Assembly: GCA_945900785.1 (NCBI GenBank)
Contig: CAMDJM010000012.1
Coordinates: 1 to 64,000, forward strand
DNA length: 64,000 bases
From: Akkermansia muciniphila
GTDB taxonomy: Bacteria > Verrucomicrobiota > Verrucomicrobiia > Verrucomicrobiales > V1-33
Direction: 5' to 3'
Part shown: positions 45,505 to 55,500 of the stretch, piece after piece
How the letters are laid out: the number at the start of each line of letters is the position of its first letter
Numbering within the stretch: position 1 is the stretch's first letter
The notes under the pieces: model-generated
Told to the model about the DNA's origin: nothing
Seen by the model: only the letters and a program-made list of their open reading frames with translations
Databases searched by the model: none
Made by a program: the position numbers and the translations under genes

Positions 45505-46917
45505 TCAAGGCCAGTCCACCAAGGCAGGCGGGCGCTGGCCCCGGCCCCTGGTTTGCGTCAGGGCATCGCCCAGCTCCCCGCGGGCGGCTTGCGCCAGCGC
45601 GGAAAGCCGGGCCACCACGGCGGGCTCGGCGGAAGCCTGGTTCCGGGTCTCCCCCGGGTCCTGCTCCAGGTGATACAGTTCCAGCCCTATCACCGCCTTG
45701 CCGTGCAGGCCGGTCAGGCCATCCGCGCCCAGGCGTTCGATGGTGCGGTAGGCGTGCGGCAGCATCAGCTTCCACGGCCCGCTGCGCAGAGCCTGGAGTT
45801 CGTTCTTTCCGTAATAAAAGAGCAGGGAATCATGTGGGGACTCCGCACCCGCCACGCCGCGCAGCAAGGGGCTGATATCCATCCCGTCAATTTTCTTTTC
45901 CGGCAATGGGGCTCCTGTCAGGGCCGCCACGGTAGGCAGGATATCGATCGTCCCGGCCATTTTCCGGCAGACGCTGCCGGCGGGAATCTGGCCCGGCCAG
46001 CGCATCAGACAAGGCACACGGATGCCCCCTTCCCAGCAGGTTCCCTTGGATTCCCGGAAGGGGCCCGGGCTGCCCGCATGGTTCCCATAAATGCTCCACG
46101 GGCCATTATCGCTGGCGAAGATGACGAGCGTATTCCCGTCCAGCCCGCTCTGCTTCAAAGCGCCCATGATTTCCCCCACCGCCCAGTCAATCTCTTCGAT
46201 CACATCCCCATACAAGCCCTGGGCGGATTTACCTTTGAACTTCCCGCTGACAAAAAGCGGCACATGTGGCATGGAGGGAGCGACATAGAGAAAAAACGGA
46301 GCCGCCTGGTGCTGACGGATGAACTGCACCGCCCGCTCCGCATAACGTGTGGTCAGGCTGGCCTGCACCTCTGCCGTCACCTGCGGCACGGCGGCCTGGG
46401 CACCCTCCAGCAGCGGCAGGGGCGGATAAGATCCTGCCCGGGCCTTCGGATTTTCCGGCCACATGTCATTTGAATACGGCAGGCCCAGGTATTCATCAAA
46501 CCCCTGCTTCAGCGGCAGCAAATCCGGGTGATCCCCGAGGTGCCACTTGCCAAACATGGCCGTGGCATAACCTTTCGCCTTCAGCATCTCCGCCAGGGTC
46601 ATTTCGTCCGGGTTCAGCCCGGTTTTGCTTTTCGGCCCCAGCGCCCCATGGATCCCCACCCGGGGCGGATAACATCCCGTGAGCAGGGCCGCGCGCGAGG
46701 CGGAGCACACCGGTGCCGCCACATAGAAATCCGTAAAGCGCATCCCCTCCGCCGCCATCCTATCCAGGTGCGGCGTGGCAAAACCCTTCGCTCCCTGCAC
46801 CCCCAGATCGCCGTAGCCCATGTCATCCACGTAGATCATCACCACATTCGGCCCCGCAGCAGCCCGCGCGGCCAGCAGCAGACAGAAACACGTCAGGGAG
46901 AGTAGCTTAAATTTCAT
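45505..46917 (-). CDS. Sulfatase (formylglycine-dependent, Cys type)
   Basis: About 470 residues from MKFKLLSLTCFCLLLAARAAAG, a signal peptide. The calcium site starts with VVMIYVDDMGYGDLG, and the activation motif is CSASR in APVCSASRAALLTG, whose cysteine must be oxidised to formylglycine. Further signatures are GKWHLGDHP and FASDNGPWSIYG. The family hydrolyses sulfate esters of polysaccharides or aryl compounds; marine and soil Verrucomicrobia carry many. No formylglycine-generating enzyme gene is in the window. Confidence 0.95.
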   Translation of the reverse strand: MKFKLLSLTCFCLLLAARAAAGPNVVMIYVDDMGYGDLGVQGAKGFATPHLDRMAAEGMRFTDFYVAAPVCSASRAALLTGCYPPRVGIHGALGPKSKTGLNPDEMTLAEMLKAKGYATAMFGKWHLGDHPDLLPLKQGFDEYLGLPYSNDMWPENPKARAGSYPPLPLLEGAQAAVPQVTAEVQASLTTRYAERAVQFIRQHQAAPFFLYVAPSMPHVPLFVSGKFKGKSAQGLYGDVIEEIDWAVGEIMGALKQSGLDGNTLVIFASDNGPWSIYGNHAGSPGPFRESKGTCWEGGIRVPCLMRWPGQIPAGSVCRKMAGTIDILPTVAALTGAPLPEKKIDGMDISPLLRGVAGAESPHDSLLFYYGKNELQALRSGPWKLMLPHAYRTIERLGADGLTGLHGKAVIGLELYHLEQDPGETRNQASAEPAVVARLSALAQAARGELGDALTQTRGRGQRPPALVDWP

Positions 46918-46936
46918 GGTGGGAACAGTTAATTTG

Positions 46937-47179
46937 TTAGAGATCCAAAACCGCCTGCCGTTCCACAAGCCGGCCACAGGCGGGGCAGGTGACCACCGTA
47001 TCCGCCCGGGCAGGATCTTCAAAGACCTGCCCGCAAACCGCACACACCACCTGGTGCCGGGTCCGGGCGCGTTCCCGGCGGCGTTCCCGCCACACCCGCA
47101 CCGTCCATAGCACGGTCAGCCCGCCCAGCACAGCAGCGAGATTGAGCACGATGAGATTGGATAGACTGGTGCGGATCAC
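46937..47179 (-). CDS. Small membrane-anchored zinc-ribbon protein
   Basis: About 80 residues from a GTG start. One N-terminal membrane helix (NLIVLNLAAVLGGLTVLWTV) is followed by an Arg-rich linker and a treble of cysteine pairs, CAVCGQVF and CPACGRLVE, that should hold one zinc ion. The family is not known to me. It lies between ppaC and the sulfatase gene on the same strand, 19 bases before the latter's start, so translational coupling is possible. Confidence 0.7.
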   Translation of the reverse strand: MIRTSLSNLIVLNLAAVLGGLTVLWTVRVWRERRRERARTRHQVVCAVCGQVFEDPARADTVVTCPACGRLVERQAVLDL

Positions 47180-47231
47180 CCTGATGCTTCCGCCAGTGCA
47201 GTCCCCGCCGCAATGCGGAACCTGCCGGCCG

Positions 47232-48929
47232 TCACGCGGGTGGCGTCAATTTCGCGACGACACGGCTCAGGCTGGGGAAGAGCTGCTTTTTCCGGCTGAC
47301 GACGCCCTGCATTTCAAAAAGCCCGGGGTGCAGCTCCGGGTAGGTGATGGCATCCGTAATGCGCTCATTGCCTGCCGTGAGGAGGACGCTATAGTGTTCC
47401 GTGATATCGGTGACCATGAGGCAGGCAAAGTGGGCGTGCTTTTCCCAGCAGACATTTTCCAGCGCCACCCGCAGCTCCGGGGCGCGTTTCCAAAACTCGC
47501 CCAGGCCCAATTCCTCGATCTGGCTGATGCTCAGCCGCCAGCCGTTTTCCTCAAAGTCCTTGCGGTCGCTTTCCACCGCATCTGCCGCATTGCAGCCACG
47601 CAGCATGGAGCCGGCGGCAAAGAAATCCCTGACAAAATCCTCCTCCCGGATCCCCGCCAGCCCGGCCAGCCACGGCAGGATCTCGCGGTCCGTGCTGGTG
47701 GTGGTGGGGGAGGTCAGATTCAGGGTATCACTGATCATCCCAGCGCAGAGGCAAAGGGCGCTGGCCTTGTCAGGTGTGAGCCCCCGCATGCGGAACATGA
47801 GAGCCACGATGGTGCTGGTGCTGCCCACCGGCTCGTTGATATAACGCAAGGGCTCACGGGTGCGCAGATTCCCACTGAGCCGGTGGTGATCAATCACTTC
47901 CAGGATGTCCGCTTCATCGGCCCCGGTGACAGCCTGGGAAAATTCGTTATGATCCACCAGCACCAGTTTCCGGCGCGGCACATCCACGAGATCGGATTTG
48001 GAAAACACCCCTTCCAGCCGCCGCGTTTTTTCATCCACTACCGGGAAAAGCGGCTGGTGGGAGGCGGCCACCGCATGCTTCAACTCCGCCAGAGGGGTCT
48101 GCGGGTAAAAACTCAGGAAGTCGCCGGTCAGCGCTTCCCCAATCGCCCGGGAAAAGTGAATCAGCTGCGCCGTGGTAGCAGTATCATGCGGCGAAACCAT
48201 GATCACCACCCCGCGCTCCCGGGCCCGTGCCTGGACATCCGGGTGGGGTGCCATGCCGCTGGTGGTGATGAGGCAGCGCACGCACAGCTCTACCGCCAGG
48301 TCCGGCACCTGGGGGCGATCCCCCGTCACAATCACAATTTGATCCAACGGATAGGCGGCCGCCCGCTGGCGCATCGTATCTAGGCTGGAAGCCGCGACCA
48401 CCAGCATCAATTCCTCAAAGTGGCCAGGATCCGGGCAATCCCCCAGCACCTTGCCCTCCAGCACGGACAGAATGTTTTTCAGGCTGGTGTAGACGCTGCG
48501 CAATCCTTTGCGTGGGGCCGCGTGGTCCTCTGCCGGCAGCAGCAGAGCGGCGAAATCCTGAAGCGTGGGAATACCCAGCAACCGGCCCTCCGCATCCACC
48601 ACCGGGAGAGCCCGGAGATGATGCGCCATCATGCGCCGGTAAACGGCGAGAAACGTTTCATCCGGAGCCGCCGTCAGGATATCCTGCCGGGCAATCGTGG
48701 CGGCAGTGGGCCTCACGTCCATGATGAGTTCCGGCACCGGCAGCCCCGCCTGCTCCAGCACCCAGGCCGTGCGCACCGTCAGATCCCCGCAGCACGCCGG
48801 CCGCGCATCCACCCCGGGCCGCGTCGCCCGCAGGAAAGCCGCGTAACCGATCGCCGAGCAAATCGCGTCGGTATCCGGGTTCTTGTGGCCGATGACATTT
48901 ATCGTGGAGGGATCGTAAGGCATGAGCAC
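47232..48929 (-). CDS. ppaC: Manganese-dependent inorganic pyrophosphatase with CBS/DRTGG
   Basis: About 565 residues. The DHH catalytic domain is split: GHKNPDTDAICSAIGYA at the N-terminus, then two CBS domains enclosing a DRTGG domain (residues ~65-290), then VDHNEFSQAV, VIDHHRLSG and the DHHA2 domain with EPVGSTSTIVALM. This is the regulatory class of family II pyrophosphatases, in which the CBS pair binds adenine nucleotides. It hydrolyses PPi with Mn2+ or Co2+. The start could be Met1 or Met3. Confidence 0.92.
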   Translation of the reverse strand: MLMPYDPSTINVIGHKNPDTDAICSAIGYAAFLRATRPGVDARPACCGDLTVRTAWVLEQAGLPVPELIMDVRPTAATIARQDILTAAPDETFLAVYRRMMAHHLRALPVVDAEGRLLGIPTLQDFAALLLPAEDHAAPRKGLRSVYTSLKNILSVLEGKVLGDCPDPGHFEELMLVVAASSLDTMRQRAAAYPLDQIVIVTGDRPQVPDLAVELCVRCLITTSGMAPHPDVQARARERGVVIMVSPHDTATTAQLIHFSRAIGEALTGDFLSFYPQTPLAELKHAVAASHQPLFPVVDEKTRRLEGVFSKSDLVDVPRRKLVLVDHNEFSQAVTGADEADILEVIDHHRLSGNLRTREPLRYINEPVGSTSTIVALMFRMRGLTPDKASALCLCAGMISDTLNLTSPTTTSTDREILPWLAGLAGIREEDFVRDFFAAGSMLRGCNAADAVESDRKDFEENGWRLSISQIEELGLGEFWKRAPELRVALENVCWEKHAHFACLMVTDITEHYSVLLTAGNERITDAITYPELHPGLFEMQGVVSRKKQLFPSLSRVVAKLTPPA

Positions 48930-48978
48930 GATCTATAAAGCGGATGGCAGGCCAGCCAAGCGCATCAGTGCAGGAAAA

Positions 48979-50181
48979 TTATCCGTTGGGGTGCAACAAT
49001 TGATTCAGCGCCTTCCGGTAGGGACCCGGCATAGGCAATTCCGCCAGATCCGCCAGAGAATGCCAACTCTCGCCCGCCCGGGCGTCCGCCGCCGGCGCAG
49101 CGTGCACATGCAGGGTCACGCGATGGTGGGTGATGGCGTAAGTCATGGTCAGGATTTCCGGCAGGCTGGAGGTCTCAGCAGCGGGGCGCTCGGGCAGTTT
49201 CCAGAGCCCCTGACGGCGCTTGCCGGATTCCTGATGCAGCAGAATCTTCCCCTCCTTCCGGGCAAAGAGAGCGTGCTCCACCACCAATACCGTAGCACGG
49301 GCGGGAGATTTTTTCGGGCGGCTGGCCGCGCTAGGGCCTGCCGATGCGCAAACCGATTGCACCGGACAAATCAGACAGGCCGGGGAGCGCGGCGTGCAGA
49401 TCCGTTGCCCGAGTTCCATCAAGGCGCTGTTATAGCGCCGTGGCTCATCCGGGCTCAGCAAAGCGGCCGCCCAGTCCCAGAGTTGTTGTTGGACCGCAGG
49501 ACGGTCGATCGGTTCATCGCAGGCCATCAGCCGGGTAAAGACCCTCGCCACATTGCCATCCACCAGCGGCGCTGGCAAATTCCACGCGAAGGACGCCACC
49601 GCCCCCGCCGTGTAACGCCCGATGCCGGGCAAGCTGAGCAGTCCGGCGACACTGCGGGGAAAGCTGCCGCCATGATCCGTCAGGACAGCCCGGGCGGCCT
49701 TCTGGAGATTCCGCGCCCGGCTGTAATACCCCAACCCTTCCCAAACCCGCAAAATGTCAGGCTCCGACGCCGCCGCGAGCACCGCCACATCAGGAAAGGC
49801 GTTCATCCAGCGCTGATAGTAACCCCGCCCCAAAACCGTCGCGATCTGCGTCTGCTGCAGCATCATCTCGGAGACCAGAATGGCATAAGGATCTTCCGTC
49901 CGCCGCCAGGGATAATCCCGGCCCTCCGCCTGGAACCACGTCAAAAGCGCCGCCCGGAAGGTGGCAGCCCAGGGAATTCCGGAGTGGGAGACGTTGGAAG
50001 TGTTAACATCGAACGTTGAACGTTGAACATTGAACGTCGAAAGACCAGGACTGTGGGTCCGGGCCGGCGCACTAATAATTCCGTTTGATTTTAGTTTTTC
50101 CAGAACAGCCTTCTCTTCCCCGCCCCACAAAACCATGCCAAGTGCGGCTTCGTTGATTCTTTCCTCCAGCTCCGGATCCAT
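48979..50181 (-). CDS. mutY: Adenine DNA glycosylase MutY with repeat-derived N-terminus
   Basis: About 400 residues. From residue ~68 it is a normal MutY: SEMMLQQTQIATVLGRG, the helix-hairpin-helix with LPGIGRYTAGAVASFAW, catalytic aspartate in PLVDGNVARVF, and the iron-sulfur cysteines C-X6-C-X2-C-X5-C in ICTPRSPACLICPVQSVC. A C-terminal MutT-like domain recognises 8-oxoG. It removes adenine mispaired with 8-oxoguanine. The first ~66 residues are odd: a conserved-looking start (MDPELEERINEAALGMVLW) and then [12 protein letters not shown], encoded by the heptamer repeat at 50008-50042. No better start codon precedes the MutY core. Confidence 0.93.
   Translation of the reverse strand: MDPELEERINEAALGMVLWGGEEKAVLEKLKSNGIISAPARTHSPGLSTFNVQRSTFDVNTSNVSHSGIPWAATFRAALLTWFQAEGRDYPWRRTEDPYAILVSEMMLQQTQIATVLGRGYYQRWMNAFPDVAVLAAASEPDILRVWEGLGYYSRARNLQKAARAVLTDHGGSFPRSVAGLLSLPGIGRYTAGAVASFAWNLPAPLVDGNVARVFTRLMACDEPIDRPAVQQQLWDWAAALLSPDEPRRYNSALMELGQRICTPRSPACLICPVQSVCASAGPSAASRPKKSPARATVLVVEHALFARKEGKILLHQESGKRRQGLWKLPERPAAETSSLPEILTMTYAITHHRVTLHVHAAPAADARAGESWHSLADLAELPMPGPYRKALNQLLHPNG
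50008..50042. repeat. Five tandem GTTGAAC-type heptamers inside mutY
   Basis: Units ATCGAAC, GTTGAAC, GTTGAAC, ATTGAAC and GTCGAAA follow one another without gaps, within the 5' end of the mutY reading frame. Same family as the arrays before leuS and at the end of the ABC exporter gene. Confidence 0.85.
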
Positions 50182-50189
50182 GGCAGCAG

Positions 50190-50729
50190 CTATTTTGCTT
50201 GCTCCCCTTCCTTCACTGGCATGCCGTCCTGATTGCGCGTGGCGATGGGGATTTCTTCGATCTGGCGGATCTCGAAGCTGTTGTCAGATTTGGGGAGAAC
50301 GCGGAGTTTGAAACGCTGGGCCTTGTCCTTCCACGCCCAGGCGGCAACGGCTTCGAAATTGGCTGGATTGGCTGGTTCCGGGGTGAGGGAGGTGATCTGC
50401 AGCAGGATGGGAGCCTGGTTGGTGCTGCCATCGAAGATGCGCACTTCTCCATTCACCGCCCCGGCCACGAGGCGGCGGGCGGGGGTAACGGTGAGTTTGG
50501 TATCGGCAAATTTATTCTCAAATCCAGTGCTGGCAGAGTTTTGGAGCGGGCCCAGCACGATGGTCAGTTGCTTGGCTTCGGTCACGTGGGGGCAGAGGGC
50601 CAGGACATGGCGGAGCACGGCCTCGCCAGCCGGGGACTCGAGATCGCTATGGGAAGCGCCGGGGGTTTCCCCGCTGGAACAGGCAGCTAAAACAAGGGCG
50701 GAGAGCAGGAGCAGGAAACGGGATAACAT
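50190..50729 (-). CDS. Hypothetical lipoprotein
   Basis: About 179 residues. The N-terminus MLSRFLLLLSALVLAACSS is a clear lipoprotein signal with lipobox LAAC. The rest (for example QLTIVLGPLQNSASTGF and RRLVAGAVNGEVRIFDG) shows alternating strands but no motif I recognise. It is encoded between the OmpA-family gene (upstream) and mutY (downstream), all on the minus strand, and probably sits in the outer membrane. Confidence 0.75.
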   Translation of the reverse strand: MLSRFLLLLSALVLAACSSGETPGASHSDLESPAGEAVLRHVLALCPHVTEAKQLTIVLGPLQNSASTGFENKFADTKLTVTPARRLVAGAVNGEVRIFDGSTNQAPILLQITSLTPEPANPANFEAVAAWAWKDKAQRFKLRVLPKSDNSFEIRQIEEIPIATRNQDGMPVKEGEQAK

Positions 50730-50828
50730 GTGGGGTGATGAAGAAAGGTGTCCCGGCTGGCCTCAGACGGGTAGGAAAGATGGAGCGGAAGCAGCGGGAT
50801 GAAATGGGATATGTTCCGGAAGAAACGA

Positions 50829-50854
50829 ACGGGCCGGAACCCCGTGCTCCCTTC
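50829..50854. repeat. Solo REP sequence
   Basis: ACGGGCCGGAACCCCGTGCTCCCTTC differs at one or two positions from the REP arms bounding the transposase in leuS and the REPIN in the Ro locus. It lies immediately after the stop codon of the OmpA-family gene (two bases away) and has no inverted partner nearby. Confidence 0.8.
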
Positions 50855-50855
50855 C

Positions 50856-52220
50856 TTAAAAATCGAGGTAAATTTCCGTGCGGCGGTTGCGCGAGCGGCC
50901 TTCCGGATTGTCGGTGCCATCACTTTGTTTGTTGGGGTCCAGGGGTGCCGTCGCCCCGAAGCCCAGGGTTTCGATCTGGGAGGGGTTGACGCCCAGGCTG
51001 TGAAGGTGCTCCCGGACATTTTTGGCCCGGGCGGCAGAGAGTTTGTAATTGTAATCATCGGTCCCCACATCATCGGCGTGGCCGGATATGCGGAGCTTCT
51101 TCGCGGGATCCGTGGCCAGCAGACCCGCCACGATTTTGAGCTGGGCGATGGCCCGCGGCACCAGCCCGGCGGTGCCAAAATCGAAGTAAACCACGAGGCT
51201 TTCGCCGCCCTGCGGGGACTTGACGATGGGGCTGTAGAACACTTTGCCCGCACCGGATTTCTGCACGTAGGATTCCAGCAGGCGGCTGAAATCCAAGGCT
51301 TGGATGCTCCAGGCGCCATCGGTGCCGGGGTGCAGGGTGATGCCGATTTCAGCGTCCGAGTTCATTTTGTCAGAATGCACCCGGACCAGCGCAATGGCGG
51401 CCTCCTTGGAGGCGGCGGTTACCACAATGGGGCGTTCTTTGGCGAGTTGATAATCCCCTTCCTCAAAGACGATGCAGAGCCCGGCCAGCTTTTCCTGCGC
51501 GATTTTCTGCTTGTCCGTGAGGAGCCGTGCCGCGCGGAAATCGCGACCGAGCACCCCGGCCAGAAAATCATGCGCCGAGGTAAGGGGATCCGGGGGAGCC
51601 GCTAGCTTTTCCGGACCCGGAATGACGCCATTGCGGCGGAGTTCCGCGAGGCCCTGATTGAGGAGTTTGGGCGAAATAATAACATCCGTAAGTTTCCATG
51701 AGCCACTGATGCGGTCCCGGGCGGCATTGACCCACAAGGGTCCTGCCAGCGGGGGCGCAGAAGGCGCGGCGGGTTCCAGGGTCACGGCGTAGCGGGCGAC
51801 CTGACCCATCGCACCGGCATCCGTAAAGACCGGGCCATCCGCCGGGACCCGGTATCCCGCTTTTGTCAGGAGAAGCTTCAGGAAATTCGTGCCCGGCAGC
51901 ACCGCAAAATCGCTTCCTCCCAGCTTCATGGCATTTTCAAGATCGCCCGCGTGCAGTTCAGCCGTCATCGCCGCGAAAAGTTGATCCGGCTTGCCGAAGA
52001 CCGCTGGAACCGCCGCTGGCTTTTTGGGAGCGGGTGGCTTGACCGGAACGCCCTTCGGCAGGGCCGCTGTGCCCGGGGCCGCCGGAGCCGCCGCCTGCTT
52101 CAGGCTGGCGAATGGAATCCGTCCCGTGAAAAGCAGAAAAAAGACCGCACTCAGGCCCACGATTCCAAGAAAAACGAGGATCGGGGTGCAGCTGGAGCCT
52201 GTAGTGAATCGACGGTTCAT
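50856..52220 (-). CDS. OmpA-family peptidoglycan-associated protein
   Basis: About 454 residues. One N-terminal membrane helix (CTPILVFLGIVGLSAVFFLL), a Pro/Ala-rich linker, a middle region of unknown fold, and a C-terminal OmpA domain (residues ~340-454) with LRISGHADDVGTDDYN and LSAARAKNVREHLHSLGV, which binds the diaminopimelate of peptidoglycan. It probably tethers the inner membrane to the wall. The start at MNRRFTTGSS is chosen over one ten codons upstream. A REP sequence follows its stop directly. Confidence 0.87.
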   Translation of the reverse strand: MNRRFTTGSSCTPILVFLGIVGLSAVFFLLFTGRIPFASLKQAAAPAAPGTAALPKGVPVKPPAPKKPAAVPAVFGKPDQLFAAMTAELHAGDLENAMKLGGSDFAVLPGTNFLKLLLTKAGYRVPADGPVFTDAGAMGQVARYAVTLEPAAPSAPPLAGPLWVNAARDRISGSWKLTDVIISPKLLNQGLAELRRNGVIPGPEKLAAPPDPLTSAHDFLAGVLGRDFRAARLLTDKQKIAQEKLAGLCIVFEEGDYQLAKERPIVVTAASKEAAIALVRVHSDKMNSDAEIGITLHPGTDGAWSIQALDFSRLLESYVQKSGAGKVFYSPIVKSPQGGESLVVYFDFGTAGLVPRAIAQLKIVAGLLATDPAKKLRISGHADDVGTDDYNYKLSAARAKNVREHLHSLGVNPSQIETLGFGATAPLDPNKQSDGTDNPEGRSRNRRTEIYLDF

Positions 52221-52375
52221 GACGCTGTTAATTTTTACCCTGGACGACAATCAGAACCAGGGAAACCGCAGAAAGCACGCCGGGAGCCTCTGCTTGCATC
52301 CCCCCGGTGTCCTGTTTTCAATGAGTCAGCGCGCCAGTGAGGTCAGTGCGGCCGGGCCTGTCCCATCCTGCTTGT

Positions 52376-52468
52376 TTCTACTTTGTTAAGTTCCCCGTGG
52401 CGCAGGCTTCCAGCCTGTGCGGCCAGCGGGCTTCCAGCCCGCTGATTCCCCAACTTAACAAAGTAGAA
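52376..52468. mobile_element. MITE-like palindromic element, copy B
   Basis: Terminal inverted repeats TTCTACTTTGTTAAGTT / AACTTAACAAAGTAGAA are perfect over 17 bp. The core, with two hairpins around TTCCA loops, is identical to that of copy A at 1682-1782; only a few positions in the right arm differ. It lies between the giant CotH gene and the OmpA-family gene. Confidence 0.85.
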
Positions 52469-52518
52469 TTAACCAGGAAAGGATCCTGCCGGCACCAGCT
52501 GAGCGCGGTTTTTCAGGC

Positions 52519-55500
52519 CTACGGGAGGTCAGAGCGGACACGGTAGAAGCGTTTGCTGCCGCCGGGGAGGGTAATAGGAACGATGGCTGCCTGGGCGATG
52601 TTGAAGGGGCCGATGGTGGAATGCAGGGTCCAGGTTTGCAGGTCCGGGCTTTCGTCGATCTGATAGAGCAGGTTGCGGGCGGCGGGGAAGGTGATCGCGG
52701 GGGCAGCGGTGGCCTGCACTTCGAAGCGGCTGCCGGGATCGCGGGGGTCGGAGCCGAAGTTTGCTTCATAACTGTCAGACTGGCCATCGCCATCGCTGTC
52801 CTGTGGGGTGGCAGGCTCCGGGCCTCCGGGACTGCCGCGCCATCCATAGCTGGGACGCCACTGGGTTTTGCTGTCCCAGGCCCCAGGCAGGGCGTTTTCG
52901 TTGACCACGACCAGGCTGCAGCCGCGGCCGTCTGTTGAGGGATGCCAATCGTCCTCATAGTCGAAGCCCAGAATATTCTCCCCGATGGCATCAATCAACT
53001 GCAGGTCCTCGCCACTGTTGGCGAGGCTGCCTGTCCAGGTGCCGCCAATGGGGACGCCAGGGTAGGCGATGGAAAAATTGAGCGGATCATTTACCAGGAC
53101 GGTGTAGGCCCCTGGGGCGAGACTGGCGGCCGGGTCGGTCCATTCGAAGCTGACCCCGTTCGTAAAACGCACGCCATCCAGGGGGATGGGCACGCTGCCG
53201 GTGTTCTTCAGCTCGATGTATTCCACAAAGTCACCGGGCGCGTGATACATGATTTCGGTGATGCGCAGGGATTGCTGGGCCGGGCTGGGGGTGCCGTTCC
53301 AGGAGGTGGTGGCAACGACCCGCCCGGTGGGATTGGTCAGGGTCAGACTGCCGCCCCGGGCGCTGAGTTGACCCTTGTAGGGACCCTGGACAAAGCGGCT
53401 CTCAAAGCCCCGGGGGGAAGTCAGGCGGGCGCGGAAGGAGACGGAATCCGGGCTCAGGTAAAGGCTTTCGCCGGCGGGGATCACGGTGCCGGGCTTCAGG
53501 GTTTGACGGACATCGCCGGAAACCGTCCAGCCTGACACATCAACGGAGGTGGTGCCGGGATTGGTCAGGATAAAATATTCCCCATCCTGGGTGCCGGTGC
53601 CGGGATCATAAACCACGCTGCCAAAGGAGACGCTGGCATCCGGCAACTGTTCCCCGGGATTGGTGGTGAGCACGCCATTGATGGTTCTGCCACGCAGATA
53701 GGCGGGCCGGCGGGCCGGGGCGAGGTATTCGTTGCGGATGCGGTTATTGGCGGACAGCAGGGTGTAGGTGTTGCCAGGAAAAAAAGTATCGGCACCCCAG
53801 CGGGTTCTGTCGGCGGCAACATCAGCGGTGAGGAGCGGCACGAGGGTATTGATCCGTGAGGTAAAATACTTGGTGCCGAGGAATTGATCCGTCAGGGTGC
53901 GGATACGGCGCAGCAGCATGGCCTTGCCACGCGGGGTGGCGATGAGGGCTTCAAACAAACGCTGGTATTTTCCGCCGTGCAGCATCCAGGGCCGGACGCC
54001 GATGAAAGGATGGCTGGCGGCGGCAGGGCTCACGGCATCCTGCTGATTGTAGACGATGTTATCCGTATTCAGGGCATCCGGGCCAAAGGAAAGATCCAGA
54101 TCCCATGGCAGGATGCGCCATTCGCGGGTGCCTTCGGTGTCGCGGTAGAGGAAGTGGTTTTTATCGGTGCCATCAATGTTCTGCGCGACGGCCATGCAGG
54201 CCATGAAGTTGATCACAGCAGGGACGTCAATGTTATCAAAGGTGAAGCGCTCCAGGGCGGTGCCGCTCTGGCCGATGCCGGTAATGAGGCTTTGCAGGTC
54301 GGCGAAGCCTTCGGCATCGCGGTTTTTCTTTTCGTAGCCGGCCAGGCTGTCGCCATTCGCGCCCGGTCCGCCCTTGTAGAGCGCTCCCTTGGGATCGAGG
54401 CCGGTGCGTTCCAGGAAATCACCATCAGGCTGTTCGGTGTAGAGGGTGACGCTGTAGAAGGTGCCATTGCGCCGCAGGTGGGCGTGGAAGGTTTCCGGTG
54501 AGGGCAGGCCGGCATCACGGTTCAGCTCGGTGTGGAGCACGGCGCGGTTGTAGGATTTATCCGTGTAGGTGGTATTGAAGTCGAACTCATCCACCGTATG
54601 CCCGGAAGCGAGCTGGAATTTATAGCCGTCGTTGAACTCGATTTTATAGCTCTTTTTGGGCCAACTGATGGAAGTGCCGCCCCGGATCCGGCAGAAGATG
54701 TTGTCGTAGAGGGTGCCGTTATGGAAAAGGGAACAGCGCGTGCCGGTGGAGGTTTCAGCATTGCCGGTGCTTTGCACCCACCAATGGAAAACAGGCAAAG
54801 GCGAGGTGATCGCCGGGTCCGTCACCACGGTGCCCTGGTATTGGGGTTGTGTCAGGGAGTCAAGGTATTGGGGAAAGCGGGAACTGCGTCCGGCGGTGTC
54901 GGTGGCGGTGATGAAATAGCGCACCAGTTGTCCCGGATTGGCCGCCGCCGCCGGCACGCTGGCGGTCCAGGTATTTGCGGGGCCCGGCGTCATGGGCACC
55001 GCGATTTCCGCATTGAAATTGATCCGGTAACGCATTTCCACCGAAGCCACTGGAGCGAGGGCTGGGGCCACTGTGGCCGTGATGCTCAGGTCATCCGCAT
55101 TGGCAGGCCGCAGTGGAGCATGAGTCAGGTCATTCACCAATGGCCCGAGGGCGGGGGTGCCGCTGGCATTCAATTCCCCCGGAGTGGGCGAGCGGTAATA
55201 GCGCATCAGGGCGATGAAGCCTTCACTGCCGGGGGGCTCGGCTTCGCTGGGAGGCCGGGCGAGGCCGAACGAGACATTGCTCATCTGCGGAGGATAGGCC
55301 GGCGCGTAGGCGGAGGAAATGCTGCGGTCCGGGCGCACCAGGGCGAGGTATTCGCCGGTGGTGGATAACTTGAAATTGGTATGGAGCGGCAGGCCGGGGG
55401 TGGCGCGGTCATTTTCGGAAGCAAAGACGATGAGGTATTGTTTGGCCCCGAGAACGACCGCCGGGAATTTCCATTTCCGCAGGTTGCCGGCATCATCCGT

